A stretch of DNA of 64,000 nt from Chryseobacterium soli (GTDB lineage: Bacteria > Bacteroidota > Bacteroidia > Flavobacteriales > Weeksellaceae). Positions 27,345-37,165 of the stretch are shown one piece after another (the stretch's first letter is position 1; each line of letters opens with the position of its first letter). The notes below the pieces were generated by a model. It ran no database searches and was not told where the DNA came from. It worked only from the letters and a program-made list of their open reading frames with translations. The position numbers and the translations under genes are program-made. The DNA is taken from positions 186,001-250,000 of the forward strand of contig NZ_JPRH01000002.1 of assembly GCF_000737705.1 (NCBI RefSeq), given 5' to 3'.

Positions 27345-28595
27345 ATGAAAGGACAAAATAAACTGTTTATAGCAATTATTATTGCGCTTATCTTAGGGGT
27401 AGGCATTGGGGGGATGGTGCATCTGCAATATCCTGAAAGTGCAGAACCGTTTTCTAAGAATATAAAACTGCTGGGCACTGTTTTTATCAGACTGGTACAA
27501 ATGATTATCGCACCATTGGTTTTTACCACACTGGTGGTTGGAATTGCTAAAATGAGCGATATCAAAATGATCGGAAGAGTAGGTACAAAAGCAATGCTTT
27601 GGTTTATTTCGGCTTCTCTAGTCTCACTTTTTATTGGATTAATGCTTGTCAACTGGCTGGAGCCGGGACACATTACCAAATTACCGATCCAGGATGCTGC
27701 ATCTGCAGAAGATCTCCTGAAAAGCAGCAAAGGATTCTCTCTTGAAGATTTTGTGAAACATGTCATTCCTAAAAGTTTATTTGAAGCTTTCGCCACCAAC
27801 GAGGTACTGCAGATTGTAGTATTCTCTATTATGTTTGGGATTGCCCTGGCAAACCTGGGAGATGAATACGCTAAACCTGTAGTGAAATTATTTGATATCG
27901 TTGCTCATGCCATCCTTAAAATGGTTGGATACATCATGTGGTTTGCGCCATTTGGGGTGTTAGGATCGATTGCTGCAGTAGTAGCCACCAACGGTTTTGA
28001 AATTTTTAAAGTATATGCGATCTATCTGCGAGACTTTTTCTTTGCATTAGGAGTACTCTGGCTGGTTCTTTTACTGGTAGGATATTTTATCTTAGGAAAT
28101 CGTCTTTTTGAATTATTAAGAAGAATCAAAGCTCCTTTACTGATCGCTTTCTCCACAACAAGTTCGGAAGCTGTATTTCCCAAACTGGTTGAAGAATTAG
28201 AAAAATTCGGGTGTAATAACAGAGTAGTATCTTTTATTCTTCCGCTGGGATATTCTTTTAACCTGGATGGAAGTATGATGTATATGACTTTTGCATCCAT
28301 CTTTATCGCTCAGATTTATGGAATTGAAATGACGCTTGGCCAGCAGATTACCATGCTATTGGTATTAATGCTGACTTCAAAAGGAATTGCAGGAGTTCCA
28401 AGGGCTTCTCTTGTAATTATTGTAGCGACCTGCTCCATGTTTGGAATTCCTCCGGAAGGAATTGCCTTAATCCTGCCTATTGACCACTTCTGTGATATGG
28501 GAAGAAGTATGACCAATGTATTAGGAAATGCATTAGCTACTTCTGCCGTTTCGAAGTGGGAAGGACAGCTGGAAAGCCATGGTGGAGATATGTAA
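27345..28595 (+). CDS. Dicarboxylate/amino acid:cation symporter (DAACS, GltP/DctA family)
   Basis: A 416-residue inner-membrane transporter with eight spans and two re-entrant hairpins. AFSTTSSEAVFP is the conserved serine-rich HP1 motif, and the MYMTFASIFIAQ segment followed by DHFCDMGRSMTNVLGNALAT is the substrate- and cation-binding TM7/TM8 region; the Arg in DMGRSMTNV is typical of dicarboxylate/glutamate binding. It takes up glutamate, aspartate or C4-dicarboxylates with protons or sodium. It is monocistronic. Confidence 0.92.
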   Translation: MKGQNKLFIAIIIALILGVGIGGMVHLQYPESAEPFSKNIKLLGTVFIRLVQMIIAPLVFTTLVVGIAKMSDIKMIGRVGTKAMLWFISASLVSLFIGLMLVNWLEPGHITKLPIQDAASAEDLLKSSKGFSLEDFVKHVIPKSLFEAFATNEVLQIVVFSIMFGIALANLGDEYAKPVVKLFDIVAHAILKMVGYIMWFAPFGVLGSIAAVVATNGFEIFKVYAIYLRDFFFALGVLWLVLLLVGYFILGNRLFELLRRIKAPLLIAFSTTSSEAVFPKLVEELEKFGCNNRVVSFILPLGYSFNLDGSMMYMTFASIFIAQIYGIEMTLGQQITMLLVLMLTSKGIAGVPRASLVIIVATCSMFGIPPEGIALILPIDHFCDMGRSMTNVLGNALATSAVSKWEGQLESHGGDM

Positions 28596-28627
28596 ATAAA
28601 GAATTATCAATGTAGCGTATGCTAGTC

Positions 28628-28684
28628 AATGGTCAATAATGAAGGAATGTAATTAGGTTTACAGGAAATTCATTATTGACCATT
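28628..28684. repeat. 16-base perfect inverted repeat
   Basis: AATGGTCAATAATGAA (28628-28643) and TTCATTATTGACCATT (28669-28684) are exact reverse complements with a 25-base loop. It lies between the symporter and the PhyH-like gene and could be a terminator-like hairpin or a small dispersed repeat. Confidence 0.7.
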
Positions 28685-28708
28685 TATATTTTATAAAATT
28701 TTTTTGAA

Positions 28709-29422
28709 ATGAATGTACAAGATCATAAAAATGTAATTCTTGAAAATGGTTTTGGAATTATCAACAATATTTTTTCTAACAAAGAAGTTAATAAGATAAT
28801 TCACGTTCTCGAAAACATCGATACATCAAAGGAAACTTTCAGAAAATCTGAAGATCTGTTTGCGATAAGACAGTTTTTAAAGGAAATTCCGGAGATCAAA
28901 GACCTCATCTTTAATGACAATATTAAAAAAGTTGTCCGGGAAATTTTCGGTGAGAAATACGTGGTGGTAAAAAGTATTTATTTTGATAAACCCGAAAAAT
29001 CGAATTGGTATGTTGCCTATCATCAGGACTTAACGATTTCCGTTGATAAAAAAGTGAATCTGCCTGATTTTGGTCCATGGACGACCAAGCAGAACCAGTT
29101 TGCTGTACAACCTCCGTTGGATATTTTAGAAAATATGTACACTATAAGAATTCATCTGGATGATACGGATGAGCATAATGGGGCATTAAAAGTAGTTCCG
29201 AAATCTCATTCCAAAGGAATTTACAGGCCGGAAACCATTGATTGGACTGTGGAAACCGAAGAAATATGCAGTGTAGAAAAAGGGGGAATTATGATTATGA
29301 AACCACTGACTCTTCACGGATCTAACAGAACAACGAATGGTAAAAAGAGAAGAGTCATTCATATCGAATTTTCAGACAGGGAACTGCCTGAGGAACTGCA
29401 GTGGTCGGAACGAATGAATTAA
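28709..29422 (+). CDS. Phytanoyl-CoA dioxygenase (PhyH) family protein
   Basis: A 237-residue Fe(II)/2-oxoglutarate oxygenase. The iron ligands are His105 and Asp107 (YHQDLT) and His203 (LTLHGSN); an Arg six or more residues later (NGKKRRVIHIEF) can bind 2-oxoglutarate. The PhyH family hydroxylates many small molecules such as ectoine, mitomycin-type or phosphonate substrates. Nothing nearby names a substrate; the gene ends at a strong hairpin. Confidence 0.85.
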   Translation: MNVQDHKNVILENGFGIINNIFSNKEVNKIIHVLENIDTSKETFRKSEDLFAIRQFLKEIPEIKDLIFNDNIKKVVREIFGEKYVVVKSIYFDKPEKSNWYVAYHQDLTISVDKKVNLPDFGPWTTKQNQFAVQPPLDILENMYTIRIHLDDTDEHNGALKVVPKSHSKGIYRPETIDWTVETEEICSVEKGGIMIMKPLTLHGSNRTTNGKKRRVIHIEFSDRELPEELQWSERMN

Positions 29423-29480
29423 TCTCCAATTCATCAGAAATATAATAGTAAGAATCGTAACAATTTCAAAATAATACAAT

Positions 29481-29518
29481 AAAACGACCTCTTTCACCGG
29501 AAAAGAGGTCGTTTTTTA
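29481..29518. terminator. Bidirectional hairpin terminator
   Basis: AAAACGACCTCTTT and AAAGAGGTCGTTTT form a 14-base stem with a short loop, between convergent genes. Confidence 0.93.
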
Positions 29519-29532
29519 GTAAAGATCTTGTT

Positions 29533-32334
29533 TTATTTCACGGAAATCTCATCCACAAAAATATAAGATTCGCCGCCGGCGCCCTGATGCCACTCGGGAA
29601 GTTTTCCAAAATGGTAGGCTTTTACTTTGATATACCGGGCTTCAGTCGGCAAAATATCTGTTCCGAACTCTTTAATCTGAACTTTTTCATCTTTTGGATC
29701 AACTGTATTGTCAACAGTTTTCAGAAGAATAAAATCTTTTCCGTTCATCGAGGCATAATATTCTACTTTTGAGGGCATCAGAATCCACGCCCTGCTGTCC
29801 TGAAGATAAGTGGAGGATAAATTGGTAAATTGCTGTGGAGACTGAAGATCAATAATCGCTTCAAAAGTTTGTCCCTGATAGCCTTGCCATTCACCCTTCC
29901 TCCAGTTTTCACTTCCGTTGATGCCGTCAATAAGAGCTAATTTTCCACCTGCGGTATATTGTGGAGTAGGCGTTGCATTCACCGTAATATCCCAATGATT
30001 GGGTCTTCTGTTAAATTGCGCAACCGTCACTGAACTTTTCTCTCCTTTTCTTTCCGAATATGCATGAACCTGAGTCGTTTTATTGATGACGAACGGACCT
30101 TTGTAGGGGGTAAACGTTTTTCTCACATTTGCATCACCTGCGTCCATGGTCATATAATACACCTTGTCTTTTGGATCCAGCGGAGTAATTACCACTTTGG
30201 TGGAAAAATCAAAAATACGGTCCGCTGCAATGACAGGTGAAGTGGTCAGCTGGGAATAACTGAGATCTTTTGCAGGTTTTACATTTTCAAAACCAAGCTT
30301 TCGGAGCTCAGCTTTATCTGTACTTTTAGTAATCGTTTTTGTAGTGCCGTCTTCGAGATGGATTTTAATTTCATCAAAATAAGGGGTTGTTGTTTCCCAC
30401 TCCGGTTTTCCGGGGGTTACAGAATAGATTCCCATTGAACTTAAAACGTACCATGCGCTCATCTGTCCGCAGTCTTCATTTCCGATCAGTCCATCTGGCG
30501 TATTTTTATAGAAGTTATCAAGAATATACTTTATTTTTTCGTCTGTTTTTTGAGGTTTGTCCACAAAGTTATACAGATAGGCAATATGATGGCTTGGTTC
30601 ATTTCCCTGAGCATACTGTCCCATTAAACCCGTGATATCCACCTGTTCCCTGCCTGTAGTTTTATCAGAAGCGGAGAAAATAGCATCAATGAATTGTTCA
30701 AACTTTTCTTTCCCTCCATGAGCTGCGATCAATCCCGGAATATCCTGCTGCACAGAATAAGAATAATGCCATGAGTTTCCTTCCGTGTAGTTATTATTGA
30801 CTTCACGCGGATCAAACGGTTCATACCAGTTTCCGTTTTTTCTCGGCTGCATAAAGCCGTTGTTGGGATTATACAGGTTTTTCCAATTCTGAGAACGCTT
30901 CATAAAATACTGGTAATCCTCTTTTTTACCTAAAATTTTAGCCATTTGGGCAATACACCAGTCATCATAGGCATATTCTACTGTTTTGGAAACACTTTCA
31001 TGCTCATCATCTATACTGATGTAATTATTTTGCTTGTAAGCATTCAATCCGAAAATATCCAGCATAGCAGAATTTTTAGAGGCTTCAAATGCTTTTTCAT
31101 AATCGAATCCCTGAATGCCTTTGGCCATGGCATCAGCAATCACAGAAACCGAGTGATAGCCTATCATACATTCTGTTTCATTGGAGGCCAGTTCCCATAC
31201 CGGAAGTTTGCCGCCCTGTTCATATTGTTTAATGAAAGTATTAATAAAATCTGCCGTTCTTTTTCTGTCGATTAATGTCATAAGAGGATGAGCACCCCGG
31301 AAGGTATCCCAGAGAGAAAATACCGAATAATAATCGAATCCTTTTGCAGTGTAGAATTTATTGTCGCGGCCTCTGTATTTTCCGTCAACATCCATATTGA
31401 TATTGGGCTGGGTGAAAACATGGTATAATGCCGTATAAAATACGCTCAGTTTATCCTTGTCACTGGATTGTACTTCAATTTTTGAAAGTTCTTTATTCCA
31501 GTCGGCTTCGGTCTGTTTTTGTATCGTTGCAAAATCATTCGATGTTCCTTCTTCCAGCATATTTTTGGCGGCTCCCTCATAACCCGTTGGTGAAACAGAA
31601 ACTTTTACATTAATTTTCTCTCCTTTTTTTACCGCTGTTGAAAAGGCCAGGGCCAGTCTGGTTCCTGTATACAGATTGCTTTCCTGTTTTCCATTCACGT
31701 CTTTTTTAGAGATTTTCATTGGTTTTGAAAACTCAATGCGTGCATAAATGTACTGGTTGGTGGCCCAGGCTTCACTTCGCCTGAAAACCTCTATGGTTTT
31801 GTCATCAATCACCCTCACTTCACCTTCGAGCAGTTTATCCCGGTGGTTCAGGTCTAGTATAACATTGGCATTTCCTGCGCTGTTGAAAGTATACTCGTGA
31901 TATCCGACTCTTTTGGTGGTGGTAAGCCGGACATCGATATTGCTTTTATCAAGTTTGACCGCATAAAATCCAGCTGTTGCTTTCTCATTTTTGTGGGAAA
32001 ATTTTGAAGAATAGTCTTTATTATTCAAGCTGGGATTTCCCATCGTAGGCATCAGCATAATATCTCCATAATCAGAAACCCCGGTTCCGTTAAGATGGGT
32101 ATGAGAAAAACCATAGATCACGGAATCTGAATAATGGTAACCGCTGCATCCGTCCCAACTCCCGTCTATTCTGGTGTCAGGAGAAAGCTGTACCATTCCG
32201 AAAGGAACGATAGCTCCGGGAAAAGTGTGTCCGTGACCTCCGGTTCCTATAAAAGGATTTACATACTGCGAATAGTTTTGGGAGGACACGATCTGAGCAA
32301 TAAATAAGGAAAATATAACCAGACTTTTTTTCAT
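29533..32334 (-). CDS. GH92 family alpha-mannosidase with a discoidin-like C-terminus
   Basis: A 933-residue secreted glycosidase; the start at 32334 begins a signal peptide (MKKSLVIFSLFIAQIVSSQ). The N-terminal beta-sandwich opens with YVNPFIGTGGHGHTFPGA, the GH92 hallmark; the (alpha/alpha)6 barrel has GNSWHYSYSVQQD and GNEDCGQMSAWY. After about residue 720 come a CHB_HEX-type beta domain (YYMTMDAGDANVRKTF) and a discoidin/F5-8-type domain at the C-terminus. GH92 enzymes are calcium-dependent exo-alpha-mannosidases that trim N-glycans or yeast mannan. It is divergent from a receptor-like barrel gene, which might import its products. Confidence 0.92.
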   Translation of the reverse strand: MKKSLVIFSLFIAQIVSSQNYSQYVNPFIGTGGHGHTFPGAIVPFGMVQLSPDTRIDGSWDGCSGYHYSDSVIYGFSHTHLNGTGVSDYGDIMLMPTMGNPSLNNKDYSSKFSHKNEKATAGFYAVKLDKSNIDVRLTTTKRVGYHEYTFNSAGNANVILDLNHRDKLLEGEVRVIDDKTIEVFRRSEAWATNQYIYARIEFSKPMKISKKDVNGKQESNLYTGTRLALAFSTAVKKGEKINVKVSVSPTGYEGAAKNMLEEGTSNDFATIQKQTEADWNKELSKIEVQSSDKDKLSVFYTALYHVFTQPNINMDVDGKYRGRDNKFYTAKGFDYYSVFSLWDTFRGAHPLMTLIDRKRTADFINTFIKQYEQGGKLPVWELASNETECMIGYHSVSVIADAMAKGIQGFDYEKAFEASKNSAMLDIFGLNAYKQNNYISIDDEHESVSKTVEYAYDDWCIAQMAKILGKKEDYQYFMKRSQNWKNLYNPNNGFMQPRKNGNWYEPFDPREVNNNYTEGNSWHYSYSVQQDIPGLIAAHGGKEKFEQFIDAIFSASDKTTGREQVDITGLMGQYAQGNEPSHHIAYLYNFVDKPQKTDEKIKYILDNFYKNTPDGLIGNEDCGQMSAWYVLSSMGIYSVTPGKPEWETTTPYFDEIKIHLEDGTTKTITKSTDKAELRKLGFENVKPAKDLSYSQLTTSPVIAADRIFDFSTKVVITPLDPKDKVYYMTMDAGDANVRKTFTPYKGPFVINKTTQVHAYSERKGEKSSVTVAQFNRRPNHWDITVNATPTPQYTAGGKLALIDGINGSENWRKGEWQGYQGQTFEAIIDLQSPQQFTNLSSTYLQDSRAWILMPSKVEYYASMNGKDFILLKTVDNTVDPKDEKVQIKEFGTDILPTEARYIKVKAYHFGKLPEWHQGAGGESYIFVDEISVK

Positions 32335-32427
32335 ACGATAATTTATGCTGGCGAATATATTGAAAAAAATGGGCCCTGTAAAATGTAATAAAAGAAACAG
32401 TAGCATTGTCTTAATAGAAACGATACC

Positions 32428-34770
32428 ATGACAAGAACCCTATTTTCCATTGTACTGCTTCTTCCTATTTTAGCTTTTTCGCAGCGTATTACCGGCAAAA
32501 TTGCCAGAGAGGGAAGGGCGGCTTCATACATCGAGATTATGGCAGTTAAAGATAAAACGAAACATACCACTATTTCTGATGAAAAAGGAAAATATACCCT
32601 TAGCCTTTCTGAAAATGGAAATTACAGCATCAGATTGATACAGGATGGAACCGAACTGTTGAATACAACCATTACAGTAACCGGAGATGCAGAAAGAGAT
32701 TTTTATATTGAAAAAAAAGAAGAAAAACTGATTGAAGGAATTGCCCTTACGGCCAGAAAAAAACTGATTGAAAGAAAATCAGACCGCCTGATCTACAATA
32801 TATCCAATTCTATTGCTTCCCAGGGAATAGACGGGGTAGAAGCTCTGGGAAATACTCCGATGATAAGAGTAGATGAGAATACAGGAGTTTCTATGGTCGG
32901 GAAAAGCGGAATAGCAGTGATGATTAATGAAAGAATGCTGAATCTTTCCGGAAGCGAGCTCATTAATTATCTAAAAAGCATCAGATCCGAAAATATTGAA
33001 AGGATAGAAGTGATCACGTCTCCTCCCGCAAAATATGAAGCGCAGGGAAACAGCGGTCTCATCAATATTGTTTTAAAGAAAAATCAGAATCTGGGCTGGA
33101 ACGGAAGTTTGACAACCAGTCTTTTACAGACTACTTATGCAGGGTTTTCTAATTCCGCTTCAGTTAATTATCAAAATGAAAAGCTCCGTTCTTCATTGAA
33201 ATTAAGACAGTATGACAGCCAGAAGCATTCTTATGAAAACTATAAGATTATAGGTCCGGACGGATTAGCCAGTTCAGACGACAGAAGAGATTTTTGGAAC
33301 GGTGCGGGTGTTAATTTTACTTTAGACTATCAGCTCAGTAAAAAGTCTATTATAGGAATTGTTTTTGATTATGGATTCGGGCATTCAGGAATGGATATTA
33401 CCAATACTTCTGATTATTTTCAACATGGGAATTATACCAATACTTTGTCTACATACGCTGAGCACCGGACTGAAAATAAACAGAATACGATAAGCGCTTA
33501 TTATGATATTACATTTGGAAAACTGAGTAATAAACTGAGCATCACTGGGAATTATTTTTCTAATTCGCCGCAGAGCAATATTGATTTTACCACTGAAGAT
33601 ACTTCAGGAAATTCGTATGTCGTAAAAACTCCTTCTGAATTAGATTACAAAATTTATTCTGCTCAGGCAGATCTTACCCTTCCGTATACATTTGCAAAAA
33701 CAGAAGCTGGTATTAAATTCACCAATTTTGATAATAATTCTGACATCAAATATCAAAATCTTACCGGAGGCAGCTATATTACAGATCCTCAGAGAAGCAA
33801 CCTGTTTGAATATAATGAGAAAAACTACGCTGCCTATATCAGTTTAGAAAAACAATTCAACGACAAATGGTCTGTAAAAGCAGGACTCCGCTACGAATAT
33901 TCTACTGTAAACGGAAATTCGGTTTCTTCCGGTCAGAGTACAGAAAATTCTTACGGAAAGTTTTTTCCAACAGCTTATTTAACTTATAAATCCAATGAAA
34001 ATAATACCTTTGGCATTAACTACTCTAAAAGGATAAACAGACCCGGCTTCCGTGCGATCAATCCATTCCGCTGGTATACCAATATCAATTCTTACTATTC
34101 AGGAAACCCGGCTTTAAGCCCTTCTATCAATCATAATTTTGAAATTTCTTATATCTATAAAGGAAAGTTCTCTGCTTCGGCTTATTTTCAGAGAGAGCTT
34201 AATGCATTCGGCCAGCTTGTTAGATTAGAAGATGAAAATAAGGTAAGTAATTTCTATAATTTTTTTAATAAAAACAGTACAGGAATTTCCCTGAGTTATT
34301 CCGATACATTGTTTAAATTTTGGGAGACTAATTATTCTGTAGACTTTTCTTATATGAAAACTCAGGTTTTTGCGACAGATGCAGTCTCTAGAAAAGGAAA
34401 CAGTACCGTTTTCAATATTCAGAATAATTTTTCTTTACATAAGGATAAAACAGTTCAGCTTTTCATCAACTACTGGTTCCGCCTTCCTTCAAGTTTAGGA
34501 AATACCTATTCTTACTATGTCGGAAATTTTACATCCGGAGTAAAATTGAATATGATGAATAAAGACCTTCAGATGAACATCTATGTATCCGATATTTTTA
34601 AGCAGGCTAAAAGTAACGGAGAAATCTATTACCAGGATTCTACCCATTTTTTTGATAATTATTATGATTCCAGAGCGCTTACCGTTTCGCTTACTTACAA
34701 CTTTGGAAATAAAAAGATAAAAGGAGCAGACCGAAATGTGAAATTTGATGAGAAAAACAGGGCCAATTAA
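32428..34770 (+). CDS. TonB-dependent-receptor-like outer-membrane barrel protein
   Basis: A 780-residue protein with signal peptide MTRTLFSIVLLLPILAFSQ. Residues about 20-95 are a carboxypeptidase-regulatory-like domain, and the plug follows (VEALGNTPMIRVDENTGVSM, ...IERIEVITSPPAKYEAQGNSGLINIVLKK), then an OMP_b-brl_3-type barrel to the end. It is transcribed divergently from the GH92 mannosidase across 93 bases, suggesting a common regulatory region and possibly glycan handling, though no SusD is present. Confidence 0.87.
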   Translation: MTRTLFSIVLLLPILAFSQRITGKIAREGRAASYIEIMAVKDKTKHTTISDEKGKYTLSLSENGNYSIRLIQDGTELLNTTITVTGDAERDFYIEKKEEKLIEGIALTARKKLIERKSDRLIYNISNSIASQGIDGVEALGNTPMIRVDENTGVSMVGKSGIAVMINERMLNLSGSELINYLKSIRSENIERIEVITSPPAKYEAQGNSGLINIVLKKNQNLGWNGSLTTSLLQTTYAGFSNSASVNYQNEKLRSSLKLRQYDSQKHSYENYKIIGPDGLASSDDRRDFWNGAGVNFTLDYQLSKKSIIGIVFDYGFGHSGMDITNTSDYFQHGNYTNTLSTYAEHRTENKQNTISAYYDITFGKLSNKLSITGNYFSNSPQSNIDFTTEDTSGNSYVVKTPSELDYKIYSAQADLTLPYTFAKTEAGIKFTNFDNNSDIKYQNLTGGSYITDPQRSNLFEYNEKNYAAYISLEKQFNDKWSVKAGLRYEYSTVNGNSVSSGQSTENSYGKFFPTAYLTYKSNENNTFGINYSKRINRPGFRAINPFRWYTNINSYYSGNPALSPSINHNFEISYIYKGKFSASAYFQRELNAFGQLVRLEDENKVSNFYNFFNKNSTGISLSYSDTLFKFWETNYSVDFSYMKTQVFATDAVSRKGNSTVFNIQNNFSLHKDKTVQLFINYWFRLPSSLGNTYSYYVGNFTSGVKLNMMNKDLQMNIYVSDIFKQAKSNGEIYYQDSTHFFDNYYDSRALTVSLTYNFGNKKIKGADRNVKFDEKNRAN

Positions 34771-34892
34771 ACGGTATTATTTCTAATCAATTGATTATTA
34801 AATGAAATATTTTAGCTCCTGTAATTTTGTTGGAGTCGCTATCGATTTTCTCAATACTTGATTTTACTTATTCTAAATAGGTAAAATTTCCG

Positions 34893-34900
34893 TAAATTTG
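34893..34900 (+). promoter_or_regulatory. Candidate -7 element for mrp and the NifU-like gene
   Basis: TAAATTTG matches TAnnTTTG and ends 18 bases before the start at 34919. Confidence 0.5.
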
Positions 34901-34918
34901 TGAACAATTTATATTTAT

Positions 34919-36028
34919 ATGTTGACGAAAGAAAAGGTTCAGGATTTCCTTAAAGAGATAGAAGTAGACGACTTAGTAAGTAATTTTCAAGTAATGGGCA
35001 ACGATGTGTATATCGACATGACCGCCCATTCGCCTGCAATGCATGAGAAAAAAAAGCTTGAGGCTGCCATGAAGCAGGCTTTTGCAAGCGAGTTTGGGGA
35101 AGACATTAACTTAAAACTTAAGATTGTTTCTCCGGAGCCGAGCGAAATCCAGCTAAGCCAGATAAAAGGAAAACAAATTCCAGGAATTCAAAATATTATT
35201 GCCATCGCTTCCGGAAAAGGAGGAGTGGGAAAATCTACCGTTGCTGCAAATATGGCCGTAACGTTAGCGAAAATGGGTTTCAAAGTAGGATTGTTAGACG
35301 CTGACATCTACGGACCCTCTGTTCCTACCATGTTTGATACAGAAGGACAGAAGCCAATTTCAGTAGAAGTAAACGGAAAAAATCTGATGAAACCTATTGA
35401 AAATTATGGTGTGAAAATGCTTTCAATAGGATATTTTTCAGGAGCTAATCAGGCAGTAGTGTGGAGAGGTCCTATGGCTTCAAAAGCATTAAACCAGATG
35501 ATTAGAGATGCAGACTGGGGAGAATTAGACTTTTTACTGATCGATCTTCCTCCGGGAACAGGAGATATCCATTTATCCATCATTCAGGAAGTTCCGGTAA
35601 CCGGTGCAGTTATCGTGAGTACGCCTCAGCACGTTGCATTGGCAGACGTTAGAAAAGGGATTGCGATGTTCCAGATGGAAAGTATCAGCATTCCGGTTCT
35701 TGGATTAATCGAAAATATGGCGTATTTTTCGCCGGAAGAATTACCTGACAATAAATATTATATCTTTGGAAACCAGGGAGCACAATATTTAGCAGAAGAT
35801 TTGGGAATTCCTGTATTGGGAGAGATTCCTTTGATCCAAAGCATCAGAGAAGCAGGAGATGTCGGAAGACCGGCTGCTTTGCAGGAAAATTCTAAAATTG
35901 CAGAAATCTATACAGATACTGCCCGTAAAATGATCGAAAGCCTTGTAGAAAGAAATAAGAGCCTTCCGCCTACAGAAGCTGTAAAAATTACAACCATAGC
36001 AGGATGCTCGCCAAAGGCAAAAAAATAA
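34919..36028 (+). CDS. mrp: Mrp/NBP35-type Fe-S cluster carrier ATPase
   Basis: A 369-residue P-loop ATPase. Residues about 1-85 form a MIP18/DUF59-like domain; the deviant Walker A is GKGGVGKST (near residue 100-110), and switch motifs LLDADIYGPS and LIDLPPGTGD follow. The family binds and delivers Fe-S clusters. The CxxC cluster-binding pair usually found between the ENMAYF segment and YYIFG is absent here. It is followed after 45 bases by a NifU-like scaffold, so the two probably work in the same Fe-S step. Confidence 0.9.
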   Translation: MLTKEKVQDFLKEIEVDDLVSNFQVMGNDVYIDMTAHSPAMHEKKKLEAAMKQAFASEFGEDINLKLKIVSPEPSEIQLSQIKGKQIPGIQNIIAIASGKGGVGKSTVAANMAVTLAKMGFKVGLLDADIYGPSVPTMFDTEGQKPISVEVNGKNLMKPIENYGVKMLSIGYFSGANQAVVWRGPMASKALNQMIRDADWGELDFLLIDLPPGTGDIHLSIIQEVPVTGAVIVSTPQHVALADVRKGIAMFQMESISIPVLGLIENMAYFSPEELPDNKYYIFGNQGAQYLAEDLGIPVLGEIPLIQSIREAGDVGRPAALQENSKIAEIYTDTARKMIESLVERNKSLPPTEAVKITTIAGCSPKAKK

Positions 36029-36073
36029 TTTTTCAAGTATATTGAAAAAAAACCGAATTGAAGTGAAGAAAAT

Positions 36074-36322
36074 ATGGAAACAAATATAAAACACGAAGAT
36101 ACCGTAACAAGAGTAATGGAAGGATTGGAAAGCATTCGTCCCTTCCTTAATAAAGACGGTGGAGATATTGAACTTATCGATGTGAAGGATAATCAGGTTT
36201 TCGTTAGACTTTTAGGAAACTGTTCAGGCTGCTCACTGAATTTTTCTACCCTGAAATTAGGGGTGGAGAATACCATCAAACAGCATGCTCCGGAAATTCA
36301 AAAAGTAATTAACGTAGAGTAA
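36074..36322 (+). CDS. NifU C-terminal-like Fe-S scaffold protein
   Basis: An 82-residue protein consisting only of the NifU C-terminal domain: VTRVMEGLESIRPFLNKDGGDIEL, then the cluster-binding CxxC in NCSGCSLNFSTLKLGVE. Stand-alone versions act as Fe-S scaffolds or carriers. It belongs to one unit with the upstream Mrp ATPase and ends at a hairpin. Confidence 0.92.
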   Translation: METNIKHEDTVTRVMEGLESIRPFLNKDGGDIELIDVKDNQVFVRLLGNCSGCSLNFSTLKLGVENTIKQHAPEIQKVINVE

Positions 36323-36345
36323 AAAATACAACAAATATATTTTTT

Positions 36346-36376
36346 TAAGACAGGCTTTTAAGTCTGTCTTTTTTTA
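36346..36376 (+). terminator. Hairpin terminator after the NifU-like gene
   Basis: AAGACAG and CTGTCTT pair, extended by CTT/AAG after a G.T step, followed by seven T. Confidence 0.85.
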
Positions 36377-36547
36377 TGAAACTGATTAACAATTGATCAG
36401 TTTCTTTGGATCCCTTTTCGTCATTTTGAAACTCTATTTTTACAGCATAAACTTTCCAACATTATTGGAAATTAAGCAGTCATATTTTTATATTAAAAAA
36501 CAAGGCGTTTTTTGTTATTTTTAATTGAAAATGTCATTTTTTTTAAT

Positions 36548-36555
36548 TATATTTG
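36548..36555 (+). promoter_or_regulatory. Candidate -7 element for the NfeD-flotillin pair
   Basis: TATATTTG matches TAnnTTTG and ends 16 bases before the ATG at 36572. Confidence 0.5.
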
Positions 36556-36571
36556 AGAAAACGCACAAATT

Positions 36572-37138
36572 ATGTTCGGATTTCTTCAAAACCTGGAGCC
36601 GCTTAATCAAGGCTTTTGGTATATTGCTTTAGCAGCCAGTTTGATATTTTTAATTCAAACTGTTCTTACCTTTATAGGAGGTGGCCACGGAGACGGTATT
36701 CATGCTGACTTTAGTGATGCAGGGCATACTGATACTCCTTTTCAACTATTCTCTTTTAGAAATCTTATTAATTTTTTGTTAGGATTCGGGTGGAGCGGAG
36801 TCGCATTTTACAATTCGATAGGCAATAAAACCCTTTTGATCTTCATTTCAGTGGTGATTGGGGCCGGATTTATCTTTCTGTTCTTCATTCTGATCCTTCA
36901 GATCTTAAAACTCACTGAAGACAATACCTTTAAAATGGAGAATCTGATCGGAAGAGTGGGAGAAGTGTACCTTACCATTCCTGCTAAAATGAGTGGCAAA
37001 GGAAAGATTTTGATTTCTGTAAACGGAGCCAATCATGAGCTTCAGGCGATGACAGAATCAGAAGAAAACATTCCGTCCAGTCATTCTGTCCGGGTGATCT
37101 ATATCTATGACGAAGTGCTTGTCGTTGCTGAAGTTTAA
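36572..37138 (+). CDS. NfeD-like membrane protein, flotillin partner
   Basis: A 188-residue protein with three hydrophobic spans (about 14-36, 62-82, 86-112) and a C-terminal OB-fold-like domain (ENLIGRVGEVYLTIPAKMSGKGKI ... VLVVAEV). This is the layout of YuaF/YqiJ-type proteins that are encoded before flotillin genes and help organise membrane microdomains. The flotillin gene begins 27 bases later. Confidence 0.88.
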   Translation: MFGFLQNLEPLNQGFWYIALAASLIFLIQTVLTFIGGGHGDGIHADFSDAGHTDTPFQLFSFRNLINFLLGFGWSGVAFYNSIGNKTLLIFISVVIGAGFIFLFFILILQILKLTEDNTFKMENLIGRVGEVYLTIPAKMSGKGKILISVNGANHELQAMTESEENIPSSHSVRVIYIYDEVLVVAEV

Positions 37139-37165
37139 TATGTTATCAACTTTTATAAACTATAT

